A stretch of DNA of 64,000 nt from JBJTUH01 sp044346175 (GCA_044346175.1 JBIIZQ010000003.1:1-64000), one strand, 5' to 3'. Positions 24,927 to 33,590 are shown, counted from the first letter of the stretch. The notes: a model not told the origin generated them from the letters alone. Numbers and translations: made by a program.

Positions 24927-26267
24927 TTACACCGAGGCAAAAGAGGTCTTTTGGCTTGCATGACGACTGCCTTGAATAGCCTGTTCAAGGTCTCGGATAA
25001 TATCTTGAGTATCCTCTAAGCCAATGCTTAAACGAATAAATTCAGGTGTAACACCTGCCAGATAAAGCTCCGACTCGGTGAGTTGTGAGTGCGTCGTAGA
25101 AGCAGGATGAATAATGAGTGAACGACTATCGCCAATATTTGCCACGTGGCTTAAAAGAGAGGTTTGCTCCACAATCGTCTTGGCACGCTCTGCCGCTTGC
25201 TGGGCATCGCCTGACTTAATCCCAAAACCAATAATTGCCCCCGCACCACGTGGTAAGTATTTTTCCCGTAAATGGGCTGTCGCACTACTTGCAAGGCCTG
25301 GATAATTGACCCAAGTCACCTCTGGATGATTTTCAAGCCACTGGGCAACCGCAAGCGCTGTTTCACTTTGTCGTGTAATACGCAGGGCGAGTGTTTCACA
25401 CCCTTGGGCAAACAACCAGCTATTGAAAGGACTTAAAGCCCCTCCATAATTACGTAGCGTAATGGTACGAGCCCGTAAAATAAAGGCAAGTGGCCCAAAA
25501 GCTTCGACAAAGTTTAAGCCATGATAGGCTGGTTCAGACGCATGAAAACTAGGGAAGCGTCCCGATGCCTGCCAGTCAAACTGCCCGCCATCAATGATAA
25601 CACCCCCAATAGAAGTGCCATGCCCCCCGATAAACTTGGTGGCTGAGTGGATGACGATATCGGCACCGAATTCAATGGGACGGAGCAAATAAGGCGTAGG
25701 AACGGTATTATCGACAATTAAAGGAATACCGTGACGATGAGCAATCGTTGCAATACTTTCAATGTCGATAATATCAAGTTTTGGATTCCCCAAACTTTCA
25801 ACATAGAAAGCCTTGGTATTAGGCGTGATGCTCGCTTCCCATGCTTCAAGGTGGTGAGGATTCACAAAGCGGGTTTGGATGCCTAATTTGGGCAGTGAAT
25901 GCTGAAATAAGCTCAACGTACCCCCATAAAGGTCAGTTGAACTCACAATGTCATCACCCGCTTCACACAGTGTCAACAATGTGTGTGCCACTGCTGCATG
26001 CCCAGAGGCGACAGCCAGTGCGGCAACCCCGCCTTCAAGTTGAGCAATACGTTGCTCAAAAGCATCGGTAGTAGGATTCATAAGACGTGTGTAGATATTC
26101 CCAAAAGCCTTAAGTCCAAATAAATCAGCAGCATGCTCGGCACTCTCAAAAGTATAGCTGGTCGTTTGATACAGTGGCAAAGCACGGGCATGGGTTGTGG
26201 CTTCTGGGGAGTAACCTGCATGAACCGCTTGCGTAAAAAAACCTTGAGGTGCTTGATGAAGGGACAT
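24927..26267 (-). CDS. metY: O-acetylhomoserine sulfhydrylase (MetY family, PLP enzyme)
   Basis: 446 residues, the usual length for OAH/OAS sulfhydrylases (cystathionine gamma-synthase relatives are about 390). Landmarks: TQAVHAGYSPE, YTRLMNPTTDAFEQRIAQLEGG, the PLP lysine in HSATKFIGGHGTSIGG, and SLIIHPASTTHSQL near the C-terminus. It converts O-acetylhomoserine plus sulfide to homocysteine. Gene order metY-metX on the minus strand suggests one transcript. No Shine-Dalgarno sequence is clear at ATG 26267. Confidence 0.94.
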   Translation of the reverse strand: MSLHQAPQGFFTQAVHAGYSPEATTHARALPLYQTTSYTFESAEHAADLFGLKAFGNIYTRLMNPTTDAFEQRIAQLEGGVAALAVASGHAAVAHTLLTLCEAGDDIVSSTDLYGGTLSLFQHSLPKLGIQTRFVNPHHLEAWEASITPNTKAFYVESLGNPKLDIIDIESIATIAHRHGIPLIVDNTVPTPYLLRPIEFGADIVIHSATKFIGGHGTSIGGVIIDGGQFDWQASGRFPSFHASEPAYHGLNFVEAFGPLAFILRARTITLRNYGGALSPFNSWLFAQGCETLALRITRQSETALAVAQWLENHPEVTWVNYPGLASSATAHLREKYLPRGAGAIIGFGIKSGDAQQAAERAKTIVEQTSLLSHVANIGDSRSLIIHPASTTHSQLTESELYLAGVTPEFIRLSIGLEDTQDIIRDLEQAIQGSRHASQKTSFASV

Positions 26268-26738
26268 GGTTATGAGTCTTTCTTGAAAGCGATCTTAAAG
26301 GGAGCTAGTAAAGAAATGAAAAGCATACCTAAATAAACCAAACATGGGGGTCAAGGCATACGTCTTCTTCTGGTAAATAGAAGCGTGGGAGAGGCTTTGA
26401 AGTGTGTTCTATAAAAACAAAACACCAAAGAAACCACGATGACACTATACTGCTGGGGTGGCACTATCGTATTGAGAAAGTGCGAGCAGAAGGTATTTGT
26501 AGGGTCTGCCCTAGATTTAGGGCATCCACATTCGCATAAGCATTCGTTGCACGGGATACCACACGCCATGAGTCCCTTGAGCAAGGGTCAGGGTAAAATG
26601 CGTCATAGAAGAGGTATAGGAGACGTGCAACATCACTTTTTAAAATACATTGAAAAGGATAAAACATTAAACAGTAAACGCCATAGTATCCGCTCATAAA
26701 AAGAGGATACCTTTAGCATACGTTTATTTTGCTTTATG
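26268..26738. other. Non-coding stretch between metY and the ABC exporter gene
   Basis: 471 bp without a convincing gene. Two perfect short hairpins are visible: GCCCTA-GATT-TAGGGC (about 26508-26523) and CCCTTG-AG-CAAGGG (26574-26587). I looked for SAM, SAH and cobalamin riboswitch cores in front of metY and for SRP RNA and found none. It presumably carries the metY promoter and the 3' end of the exporter transcript. Confidence 0.5.
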
Positions 26739-28619
26739 TCAAGAGGCTGTTTCTTGGGTGGTCGCTGCAATGGTATATAAACGATGATAGGTGCCTTGCT
26801 GGGCAATTAGTGTCTCATGAGTGCCTTGCTCCACGATACGCCCCCCCTGACCCTCTGGGTTATCAAAGACAAGAATCGTGTCGGCATGCTGAATGGTCGT
26901 TAGACGATGGGCAATCATCACGACGGTTCGGTGCTTCATCAGGTGTGTTAAAGCCTCTTGCACCGCTTTTTCTGAAACGTTATCCAAAGCACTGGTGGCT
27001 TCATCTAAAATCACAATAGGTCGATTCGCAAGCAAGGCTCGTGCAATCGCAATCCGTTGCTTTTGTCCCCCTGAAACACTGGTAGGTGTGAGGGCCGTGT
27101 CAAGCCCCTGCTCCCAACTCATCACAAGCGTCTCTAATTTACAAGCTTTTAAGGCTTCCCATAGCGTGGCATCAGGATAGAACGTCCCTAGGCAAAGATT
27201 ATCACGCAAGGTCGCCTCAAAAAGAACATTCTCTTGAAACACATACGCAATCTGGTTTTGCCAACTCTGCTGTGTAAAGGCTTGGAGAGGAAGCTCTCCT
27301 AAACGTAACGCCCCTCCAGTGGGTTCATAAAAGCGTGTCAGTAAATTGGCAAAGGTTGTTTTCCCACATCCTGAACTCCCCACAAGGGCAATCGTTTGAT
27401 GAGGATGAAGGGTTACTTGAACATCCTGCAGGGCAGGCACTGAAGCGTCAGGGTAATAAAAACTCACATGTTCAAAATGGATGGGCGGGTGAGATGCAGT
27501 TTCCAGAAAAGGCGGGAGGTCCTGGATAGTGTCTTTGTGTGCCTGCTCTTTTTGTGTGACGGGGTCAGTGTAGTCTAAAATACGACATAATCGCTCAATC
27601 GCAAGGACGGCATTATAGAATTGGGTTGAGGTATGACTCAGCGTTTTGACAGGCGTATAAAGGAGTACAATAGAACCTAAAAAAGCCGAAAAATTCGGAA
27701 CAGAAAGCTCGCCATTTTGAATGAGCTGACTTCCGAACCATAGCACCATCCCCACACCCAAACCTGCAAAAACATGACTACTGGGTGTAACAAGCCCCGT
27801 GGCTTTGGCACTTTTCAGAATCAGCGTCATCATTTTTTGTAACGTCTGGCTATAACGTGTCGTCAACCAGTGGTGCAACTGAAAACAGCGTATAAGTTTC
27901 ATCCCCTGCTGGAGTTCTACAAAAACGTTGGTAGTATTCCCGGCCGTTTGCAAAATCTGGTGTGAAAGGTGTTTCAGACGCTTCCGCACATACTGCAAAG
28001 GCAGTGCCACACCTCCTAAGATAATCAAAGCGACTAATGCGAGTTTCCAAGAAATAACCAGCATAATCGTCATCTGCGTTAGGGCGGTCATGCCTCGGAT
28101 AACCGCTAGACGAAACTGGTCGAGCAGGGTAAGGCAAGCGGTATCGGCATCACTATGCGCACGGTTCATCAAAATACCTGCATTGGTGGTGTCGAAAAAA
28201 CTTTGTTCTGCTTGCAATAACTTTTGAAACACCGCTTGTTTAAGGTCACGGGTCACATGCTGTGCCACCCACGTATTAAAATACTGTGCTAGATACGCAA
28301 AAAGACCTTGAAGTCCTGTGAAAATGATAATTCCTAGAGGGATGCTCCAAAGAATCGCTTGTTTTGATAGGCTCGGTAGCCATTGGGGCCAATAGGGTAT
28401 CGCCTGAAAACGGTCGTTCACAAGCTCCAAGTAAAACTTGGCACCAAGAGGCATCAGTCCTTCCATAATCCCCACAAGGGTTGAAAGCACCAAGGTAAAA
28501 AGGGCAATTTTAAGATAAGGGCGATAATAACCCAACATACGCCCTAAAAGATGACATTGCTCAGCCGTGTTAAGCTTGGCGTTTTCTGAAAAAATAGGAT
28601 GGCTAGACTGAAGCATCAT
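26739..28619 (-). CDS. ABC exporter, MsbA-like half transporter
   Basis: 626 residues from the ATG ATG at 28619; an in-frame TTG at 28658 lies inside a terminator-like hairpin. Six-helix membrane domain (about 40-330) with the typical 'FFDTTNAGILMNR' coupling region, then an ATPase domain with Walker A GSSGCGKTT, Q-loop AYVFQENVLF, signature VSGGQKQR, Walker B IVILDEATSALD and H-loop MIAHRLTT. As a homodimer it would export lipids or a hydrophobic compound; MsbA flips lipid A core in Gram-negatives. Substrate is not deducible. It follows the speD pair on the same strand but is separated by a strong hairpin. Confidence 0.93.
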   Translation of the reverse strand: MMLQSSHPIFSENAKLNTAEQCHLLGRMLGYYRPYLKIALFTLVLSTLVGIMEGLMPLGAKFYLELVNDRFQAIPYWPQWLPSLSKQAILWSIPLGIIIFTGLQGLFAYLAQYFNTWVAQHVTRDLKQAVFQKLLQAEQSFFDTTNAGILMNRAHSDADTACLTLLDQFRLAVIRGMTALTQMTIMLVISWKLALVALIILGGVALPLQYVRKRLKHLSHQILQTAGNTTNVFVELQQGMKLIRCFQLHHWLTTRYSQTLQKMMTLILKSAKATGLVTPSSHVFAGLGVGMVLWFGSQLIQNGELSVPNFSAFLGSIVLLYTPVKTLSHTSTQFYNAVLAIERLCRILDYTDPVTQKEQAHKDTIQDLPPFLETASHPPIHFEHVSFYYPDASVPALQDVQVTLHPHQTIALVGSSGCGKTTFANLLTRFYEPTGGALRLGELPLQAFTQQSWQNQIAYVFQENVLFEATLRDNLCLGTFYPDATLWEALKACKLETLVMSWEQGLDTALTPTSVSGGQKQRIAIARALLANRPIVILDEATSALDNVSEKAVQEALTHLMKHRTVVMIAHRLTTIQHADTILVFDNPEGQGGRIVEQGTHETLIAQQGTYHRLYTIAATTQETAS

Positions 28620-28649
28620 AAGAAACGTCGAACCAAGCTTTCTAAAAAA

Positions 28650-28705
28650 GCGATACAATAAAGGAATACACCTCTTTGGTAAGAAAATATCCTTTATTGT
28701 ATCGC
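28650..28705 (-). terminator. Long-stem hairpin after speD, overlapping the possible start of the ABC gene
   Basis: Perfect 16-bp stem (28650-28665 with 28690-28705) and a 24-base loop; on the minus strand it is followed by TTTTTT. It closes the speD transcript. The loop carries AAAGAGGTG and the descending stem carries a TTG in frame with the exporter, so the same hairpin could also mask a translation start. Confidence 0.75.
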
Positions 28706-28729
28706 AAAGGCACTTGGATGTCTTTTTAG

Positions 28730-29287
28730 TTAGAGGGAGGCAACGCTTGAGTGGGTTTCTCTTGGAAAATGTCTACCACGTGAGACAAGCCCCAACTCAT
28801 AGTAACCGACATCAAACGTACGGATAATCTCTTCAATCACAGGCGTGACATCAAAGGGTTTGCACGAAAAAATATCAAAAAAGAAATAGTCTTTTTCAAC
28901 AAAAGAGTGAAACGTAAGATGACTTTCAGCAATAATCACAACCCCTGTAATCCCCTTATCTTCAGGCACTAAACCACTGTAAGGAAATACATAGGGGGTG
29001 GTAATTTTTGTCATGCCGATACGTTCAGGCAGTTCATTAAGGAAATTAAAGACGTATTCGACATTAGCAATTTTATCGATGTTACATTTTTGGCAATCCA
29101 GCATCAAATGGGGGCCAAAAGGTTCTACCTGCACTGGGGGAATGCTGAGTGCCGTATGGTGGTGTGTGTATTGCGTAGGAAGCGTGTCAGGGACAGTCAC
29201 AGGGAGGGTCGTGGTTGGCATTGGGTGCATGGCAACAGGTAAAATCTCCTGAGGGGCTGTCGTAAGTAAGGAGGAGAACATCATCAT
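28730..29287 (-). CDS. S-adenosylmethionine decarboxylase-family protein (SpeD paralogue 1)
   Basis: 185 residues from ATGATGATG at 29287; a TTG ten codons earlier is possible. The first ~55 residues are a Pro/Thr-rich extension. The SpeD core starts at GPHLMLDCQKCN, includes FLNELPERIGMTKIT, the self-cleavage serine in IAESHLTFHSF and the catalytic Cys in FFDIFSCKPFD. The proenzyme cuts itself before Ser to form the pyruvoyl cofactor. AdoMet decarboxylation supplies aminopropyl groups for spermidine, but published work shows that some SpeD homologues decarboxylate ornithine or arginine instead. It is the second gene of a speD pair. Confidence 0.85.
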   Translation of the reverse strand: MMMFSSLLTTAPQEILPVAMHPMPTTTLPVTVPDTLPTQYTHHHTALSIPPVQVEPFGPHLMLDCQKCNIDKIANVEYVFNFLNELPERIGMTKITTPYVFPYSGLVPEDKGITGVVIIAESHLTFHSFVEKDYFFFDIFSCKPFDVTPVIEEIIRTFDVGYYELGLVSRGRHFPRETHSSVASL

Positions 29288-29395
29288 GTGGATTTTAGGA
29301 CTTTCTTGAATCGTCAATCATGGTCAAACAGACAGAAGGCACAGAAACACTCAAAGTACATACCAGCCATGGCTTGGCAGGTAAGTCCAAGTGTT

Positions 29396-29968
29396 TTAAC
29401 AAGGCACTGTTTCACTCGCAGGAGAGGTTACCATCTCTGCAAAACTTGTAGGCGACACACCAAAACGCTCAAGGCGGGTGAGGTTAGGATTATACCCTAA
29501 CTGTGCCTGTACAACTTCCTGTGAGGGACGTTGACTATCCACCACGGCGGGGAGAGGTAATAACGTATTCGTTTGACTATCCACCAGACCACGATGCAGT
29601 GCTTGGTACGCTGTTTGTTTGGCACCAAAGACCCGTTCAAGATACTCAAAAGCAACAAGAGGGTCACAGGACTCTCCGCACGTAAATAAATCCACAGCGG
29701 CATAGCCTACTTCAGGCCACGTATGAATGGTCAGGTGGCTTTCAGAAATCACCACGACACCACTCACACCAAAGGGATTAAATAGATGGAAACAGCTTTC
29801 TACAATGGTTGCACCACAGGCAACAGCGGCTTCCTTCATTTGTGCTTCAATCAAAGAGACATTGTTCAAAATATTGGCATTACATCCAAAGAACTCTGCC
29901 AAAACATGACGACCTAAAAAACGTGTACGACATTGGGTAGGAGAAAAATGTTGGTTCAATGCAACCAA
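29396..29968 (-). CDS. S-adenosylmethionine decarboxylase-family protein (SpeD/SpeH paralogue 2)
   Basis: 190 residues. The core resembles the short class (SpeH): GRHVLAEFFGCN, pyruvoyl-forming Ser 77 in ISESHLTIHTWPE, His 82 and Cys 97 in AAVDLFTCG. A C-terminal extension of about 65 residues after RGLVDSQT is not normal for the class (about 125 residues) and is rich in Pro, Gln and Val. All residues needed for self-cleavage are present. First gene of the pair; speD paralogue 1 follows about 110 bp downstream. One of the two may have a different substrate. Confidence 0.88.
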   Translation of the reverse strand: MVALNQHFSPTQCRTRFLGRHVLAEFFGCNANILNNVSLIEAQMKEAAVACGATIVESCFHLFNPFGVSGVVVISESHLTIHTWPEVGYAAVDLFTCGESCDPLVAFEYLERVFGAKQTAYQALHRGLVDSQTNTLLPLPAVVDSQRPSQEVVQAQLGYNPNLTRLERFGVSPTSFAEMVTSPASETVPC

Positions 29969-29998
29969 GTCCTTTCAAAAGAGGGGCAAAAAATCACG

Positions 29999-30133
29999 CT
30001 AACGGAAGGGCTCTGCCATTAAAGTAAAGGGACAAACCCCTACAGGCATGAGATAAATATCAAGACTTTCAACAGGACGGCAGACACCATCAGGAGAAGA
30101 AAGCTTATTGTTGGCAATGTGAATCGAAACCAT
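29999..30133 (-). CDS. Possible 44-residue protein
   Basis: ATG 30133 to TAG 29999 reads MVSIHIANNKLSSPDG then CRPVESLDIYLMPVG and ends AEPFR. The composition is protein-like (balanced charges, two Cys). It lies in the otherwise empty 30 kb gap upstream of the speD pair, on the same strand, 30 bp before the paralogue 2 start. No ribosome-binding site is visible. It could be a leader peptide of the polyamine unit or chance. Confidence 0.25.
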   Translation of the reverse strand: MVSIHIANNKLSSPDGVCRPVESLDIYLMPVGVCPFTLMAEPFR

Positions 30134-30345
30134 GCAAAGAGCAAAAGGTGCTTTCTAGCGTCATAAAATGAGGAACACACATCAGTAACATACCACCAAA
30201 GAGAGAGAGCAAAAAATCAAGTTTTATGAAACATACCAGTAAAGGGATTTTACCAGAGTATATTGTAAAATCAAGCATGAGATTTCGCCATGGGTCACAA
30301 TACTTGCATTATGAAAAGATTAGGATGCCTACTTACACAAAGTAC

Positions 30346-30843
30346 CTAATCTCCAAAAAGAGACTCCAAGGTTATTTCAGGGCTTTCAGGCTTGATACGA
30401 CGTGCATTACCCGAAAACGTCATGTATTGCGTAACATCCCAAGTTGCTTCTAAATGTTTTTGATACCATTTCTGAACAAAGTTTGGGGTAGTCACAACAC
30501 GCATGGTCGTTGCTTGAACCCAATGACATTGGTCTTCTTGTGGATGCCACAACAGTATCCATGGTGTTTGCATCGGTTGGTATCCTGGGTATCTTACAAG
30601 ACAACAACGAGCACACTGCATAGGTTTTGCAAGCGGTGCATGCTCCTGCTGCCAAAGCACTTTCCGAGGGCGGCTACAACTTGCACCTTGAGGTTGAAAG
30701 CGTTCCCCTGAAGGTAAAATGACCTCGCAAGCCCATAGGCTTGACGTACTAAGGAGGAGCTGAAAACTACCACAAAGTACAGAAAAGCCCATCATTGCAG
30801 GCGTTAAAAGCTTTAAAACACGTTTAAAGGGTTGTCGTGACAT
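30346..30843 (-). CDS. Exported Cys-rich hypothetical protein
   Basis: 165 residues with a signal peptide: basic start MSRQPFKRVLKLL, hydrophobic core GFSVLCGSFQLLLSTSSLWA, then the mature part beginning CEVILPSGERF. The mature chain has six Cys, including CARCC, which suggests disulfides or metal binding in the periplasm; the first Cys after the core could even be lipidated but lacks a proper lipobox. Family not recognised; a vague similarity to small NosL-like metal-binding proteins was considered but not supported. About 390 bp separate it from rpmE on the other strand. Confidence 0.6.
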   Translation of the reverse strand: MSRQPFKRVLKLLTPAMMGFSVLCGSFQLLLSTSSLWACEVILPSGERFQPQGASCSRPRKVLWQQEHAPLAKPMQCARCCLVRYPGYQPMQTPWILLWHPQEDQCHWVQATTMRVVTTPNFVQKWYQKHLEATWDVTQYMTFSGNARRIKPESPEITLESLFGD

Positions 30844-31015
30844 GGAAAACTCAAAAAGCCTAAGAAAAACGTGTAACTAAGGAAAGACGTGTAGCGATGA
30901 AAGAGACTGATGAATCCAGTCCATCAAAGAAACCCACACACTTCATCGATGGCCTTGATGAAGCTATAAACTGTTGCTTGCTTTCACATCATGTTAGGTT
31001 TACATTATTACCTTA

Positions 31016-31124
31016 TAGGGTGTCAGTATCCCTCTATAACAGCTAGCACTCATTTATTCATTTATATATAGTATTCATGCAAGATATCTTCCGCTAGTAC
31101 CTGTTATAAGTGCCTGATACCCTA
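31016..31124 (+). ncRNA. Long imperfect hairpin upstream of rpmE
   Basis: The 390-bp gap 30844-31233 holds a 109-base element that can fold on itself: outer stem TAGGGTGTCAG (31016-31026) with CTGATACCCTA (31114-31124), 11 pairs including one G-U; asymmetric internal loop (8 and 5 bases); inner stem TATAACAG with CTGTTATA (8 pairs); then CTAGC with GCTAG (5 pairs) across a 3-base bulge; AT-rich apical loop. It may be a regulatory leader of rpmE or an independent small RNA with a 6S-like rod shape. The element lies 110 bp before the rpmE start. Confidence 0.45.
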
Positions 31125-31233
31125 ACCCTTTTAAAACCACGTTGTGATAGTGATGTCATTTTTCGGTGTTGGTTTCGATAGTCTTTCAAAGAAACTATTA
31201 CTGATTGGATTAAAGTGAGCGTCTTTCTCTCCT

Positions 31234-31449
31234 ATGAAACAAGGTATTCATCCTACTTTTTACGAACTTACAGTCACATGTAGCAAATGTGGCTTTACCT
31301 TTGTAACAGGTTCAACCCACTCAGAAGTTCGTGTTGATATTTGCAACAATTGCCACCCTGTTATCAATGGGTCTCAAGGTCAAGTTGTACTTGATACCGA
31401 AGGGCGTATCGATCGCTTCAAGAAGAAGTTTAAGAACTTCAGCATTTAA
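31234..31449 (+). CDS. rpmE: 50S ribosomal protein L31, zinc form
   Basis: 71 residues: MKQGIHPTFYELTVTCSKCG, then GSTHSEVRVDICNNCHPV; the CxxC and CNNC pairs give the zinc-binding (C+) form. C-terminus RIDRFKKKFKNF is typical. Single-gene unit with its own terminator. In bacteria with both forms the zinc form is used when zinc is sufficient; no second form is in the window. Confidence 0.97.
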   Translation: MKQGIHPTFYELTVTCSKCGFTFVTGSTHSEVRVDICNNCHPVINGSQGQVVLDTEGRIDRFKKKFKNFSI

Positions 31450-31469
31450 CCTTTTTGAAGGTCTCTGCA

Positions 31470-31496
31470 AGCCGTCACGTTCCTGTGACGGCTTTT
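31470..31496 (+). terminator. rpmE terminator
   Basis: Stem AGCCGTCAC (31470-31478), loop GTTCCT, complement GTGACGGCT (31485-31493), then TTTT. It lies 20 bp after the rpmE stop codon. Confidence 0.9.
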
Positions 31497-31611
31497 GTCT
31501 TGTTTGTTTTTTCTGTAAACTAGTACTTGGTTTGTCCATACACGTTTCAAAGTGCTGGATAAATACTGCAAGAGTGTTTTGTGTGGGATTCTCAAAGGAT
31601 ACAATGCGTCG

Positions 31612-32748
31612 ATGATGATGGCTCAACCTGCTTTCGTAACCAATAGTACTTCCTCCATGGCACAGCTCATTGGCAAGCTGGAAGAAATTGAAGCCACGTG
31701 TGAACAATTAGATACCTTGCTCTCTCAGCCCGAGGTGTTAAGTAACCCTAACCGTTTACGTGACATTATGAAGCAACGTTCACAATTGGATGACACACTA
31801 CAGGCGTTTCAGCATTGGAAGCAAAATGAAGCCGACCTACAGGATGCCAAAGAACTACTAGGAGAGCAACCTGACCCAGAGACTCGTGAGTTTCTTCAAG
31901 AAGAAGTATTACGCTTAGAGCAATCGCAAGAAGATTTGTCACAGCAACTCCAAATTATGTTGCTGCCTCGTGACCCCAACGATGATAAAGACATTATGTT
32001 GGAAATCAGAGGGAGTGCCGGGGGCGATGAAGCCAACATTTTTGCGGCAGACCTGATGCGTTTGTATCAACGCTTTGCCAGTAACCGTGGGTGGCAAGTG
32101 GATATTGCCAGTTTATCGGAAGGTGAACTGGGCGGTATTAGTGAAGTGGTAATGAACATCAAAGGGGACAACGTCTATAGCACCCTGAAATATGAATCTG
32201 GGGTGCATCGTGTACAACGTGTCCCTATCACGGAGTCGCAGGGGCGTATCCACACCTCTACAGCGACCGTTGCAGTTATGCCTGAGGTGGAAGATGTGGA
32301 GATTGTCATCCGTCCTGAGGATATCGAATTTCAGACCGCACGAAGTGGCGGGGCGGGCGGACAAAACGTCAATAAAGTTGAAACTGCCGTACGCCTTTTC
32401 CATAAACCCTCGGGCATTCAGGTACACTGTACCCAAGAGCGTAGTCAACTTCAAAACCGTGAGCGTGCTTTGAAAATTTTAAAAACCAAGCTGTATGATA
32501 TTGAGCTGGAGCGGCAACAGCGTGAAGTTTCTGACCTACGACGTTCTCAAGTAGGTACAGGGGATAGAAGTGAACGGATTCGTACCTATAACTTCCCTCA
32601 AGACCGTTGCACAGAACATCGTATTGGGCAAAATTTCCCTTTAACCACCGTGATGAATGGTGAACTGGACGGCATGATTGAACAACTCCGTACAGCTGAC
32701 CAAATGGCAAAATTACAGCAACTAACGCTACAGGCAAATCAAGCCTAG
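31612..32748 (+). CDS. prfA: Peptide chain release factor 1
   Basis: 378 residues from the ATGATGATG at 31612; the frame is open to 31552 but the upstream codons are not conserved. It reads UAA/UAG. The stop-codon recognition tripeptide is PIT (HRVQRVPITESQGRIHTST) rather than the common PAT or PVT, and the hydrolysis motif is SGGAGGQNVNKVET. The fold up to RSERIRTYNFPQDRCTEHR is standard. prmC, which methylates the GGQ glutamine and often follows prfA, is not adjacent here. Confidence 0.96.
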   Translation: MMMAQPAFVTNSTSSMAQLIGKLEEIEATCEQLDTLLSQPEVLSNPNRLRDIMKQRSQLDDTLQAFQHWKQNEADLQDAKELLGEQPDPETREFLQEEVLRLEQSQEDLSQQLQIMLLPRDPNDDKDIMLEIRGSAGGDEANIFAADLMRLYQRFASNRGWQVDIASLSEGELGGISEVVMNIKGDNVYSTLKYESGVHRVQRVPITESQGRIHTSTATVAVMPEVEDVEIVIRPEDIEFQTARSGGAGGQNVNKVETAVRLFHKPSGIQVHCTQERSQLQNRERALKILKTKLYDIELERQQREVSDLRRSQVGTGDRSERIRTYNFPQDRCTEHRIGQNFPLTTVMNGELDGMIEQLRTADQMAKLQQLTLQANQA

Positions 32749-32887
32749 TACACTTTGTGCTTTGCCCTTCCTGTATTGGGAGGGCTTCACGAGACATGGG
32801 CTTGCCACTGAGCATTGTCTTTGTTACATTATGCTTAGGTCAATCTTTGGGTTGTCTTACTCTCATGCTTTTACAAACTCATATCAT

Positions 32888-32960
32888 GCCGATGTAGCTC
32901 AGGTGGTAGAGCAACTGTTTCGTAAACAGTAGGTCGTAGGTTCGAGTCCTATCATCGGCA
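32888..32960 (+). tRNA. tRNA-Thr (anticodon CGT)
   Basis: 73 bases: acceptor GCCGATG/CATCGGC with discriminator A, D arm GCTC-AGGTGGTA-GAGC, anticodon stem ACTGT/ACAGT with loop TTCGTAA, T arm with GGTTCGAGTCC. CCA is not encoded. Followed directly by a T-rich stretch. Confidence 0.96.
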
Positions 32961-33017
32961 TTTTGTTTTGCCCATTTTTTGGCGTTTCACAACATCAATA
33001 AAGGATTATTAAGTGCC

Positions 33018-33590
33018 ATGATGGTTCAAGTGACACAGTGGAATCAAGATGCACAGGCCTTATTTGACCTGTTAAAATCAATTTCTTTTCGACGCGGTGA
33101 TTTTGTTTTGGCCTCTGGGCAACGTGCCTCTTTTTATATGGACTGCCGACAAACCCTTATGGACGGAAGAGGCAGCCTACTTGCAGGTAAAGTACTCCAT
33201 GATAAAGTGACCGCACTGAACCCTGATGCGGTTGGCGGGGTCGTACTAGGGGCAGCCCCCATGGTATCGAGTGTTCTGTCGCAAAGTGCGATTGTAGGCG
33301 AGCCTTTAAAAGGCTTCTTGATTCGTAAAGAAGCAAAAAAACACGGGGCTGGAAACCTCATTGAGGGCCCTGTTGAACCTTGGATGCGGGTGGTACTCCT
33401 TGAGGATGTTGTCACGACAGGTGGAAGTACCGTGTTTGGTATTCGGGAACTTCGGAAGAAATACCCCAATATCGAAATTGCTGGGGTCATCGCCTTAGTA
33501 GACCGCCAAGCGGGTGCCAAGGAAGCCTTTGAGGCTGAGGGCGTGCCACTCCACGCTATTTATACGATTGACGCATTTCTTGCGGAATAA
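33018..33590 (+). CDS. pyrE: Orotate phosphoribosyltransferase
   Basis: 190 residues from the ATG ATG at 33018 (AAGGA 12 bases upstream); TTG 32979 would start within the tRNA trailer. SISFRRGDFVLASGQRASFYMDCR is the N-terminal hood, the catalytic loop has RKEAKKHG and the PRPP motif is VVLLEDVVTTGGST. Converts orotate to OMP in pyrimidine synthesis; carA, which feeds the same pathway, lies at 37.6 kb. Its last 35 bp overlap the 3' end of the opposite-strand gene. Confidence 0.95.
   Translation: MMVQVTQWNQDAQALFDLLKSISFRRGDFVLASGQRASFYMDCRQTLMDGRGSLLAGKVLHDKVTALNPDAVGGVVLGAAPMVSSVLSQSAIVGEPLKGFLIRKEAKKHGAGNLIEGPVEPWMRVVLLEDVVTTGGSTVFGIRELRKKYPNIEIAGVIALVDRQAGAKEAFEAEGVPLHAIYTIDAFLAE

Noticed and set aside
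26439..26699. Open frames of 77-86 codons on both strands between metY and the ABC gene
   Set aside because: Composition is biased, the frames overlap each other and no ribosome-binding site or homology is apparent; short hairpins suggest non-coding DNA.
26268..26738. Possible SAM or other methionine riboswitch before metY
   Set aside because: None of the conserved cores of SAM-I, SAH or cobalamin riboswitches could be found on the minus strand.
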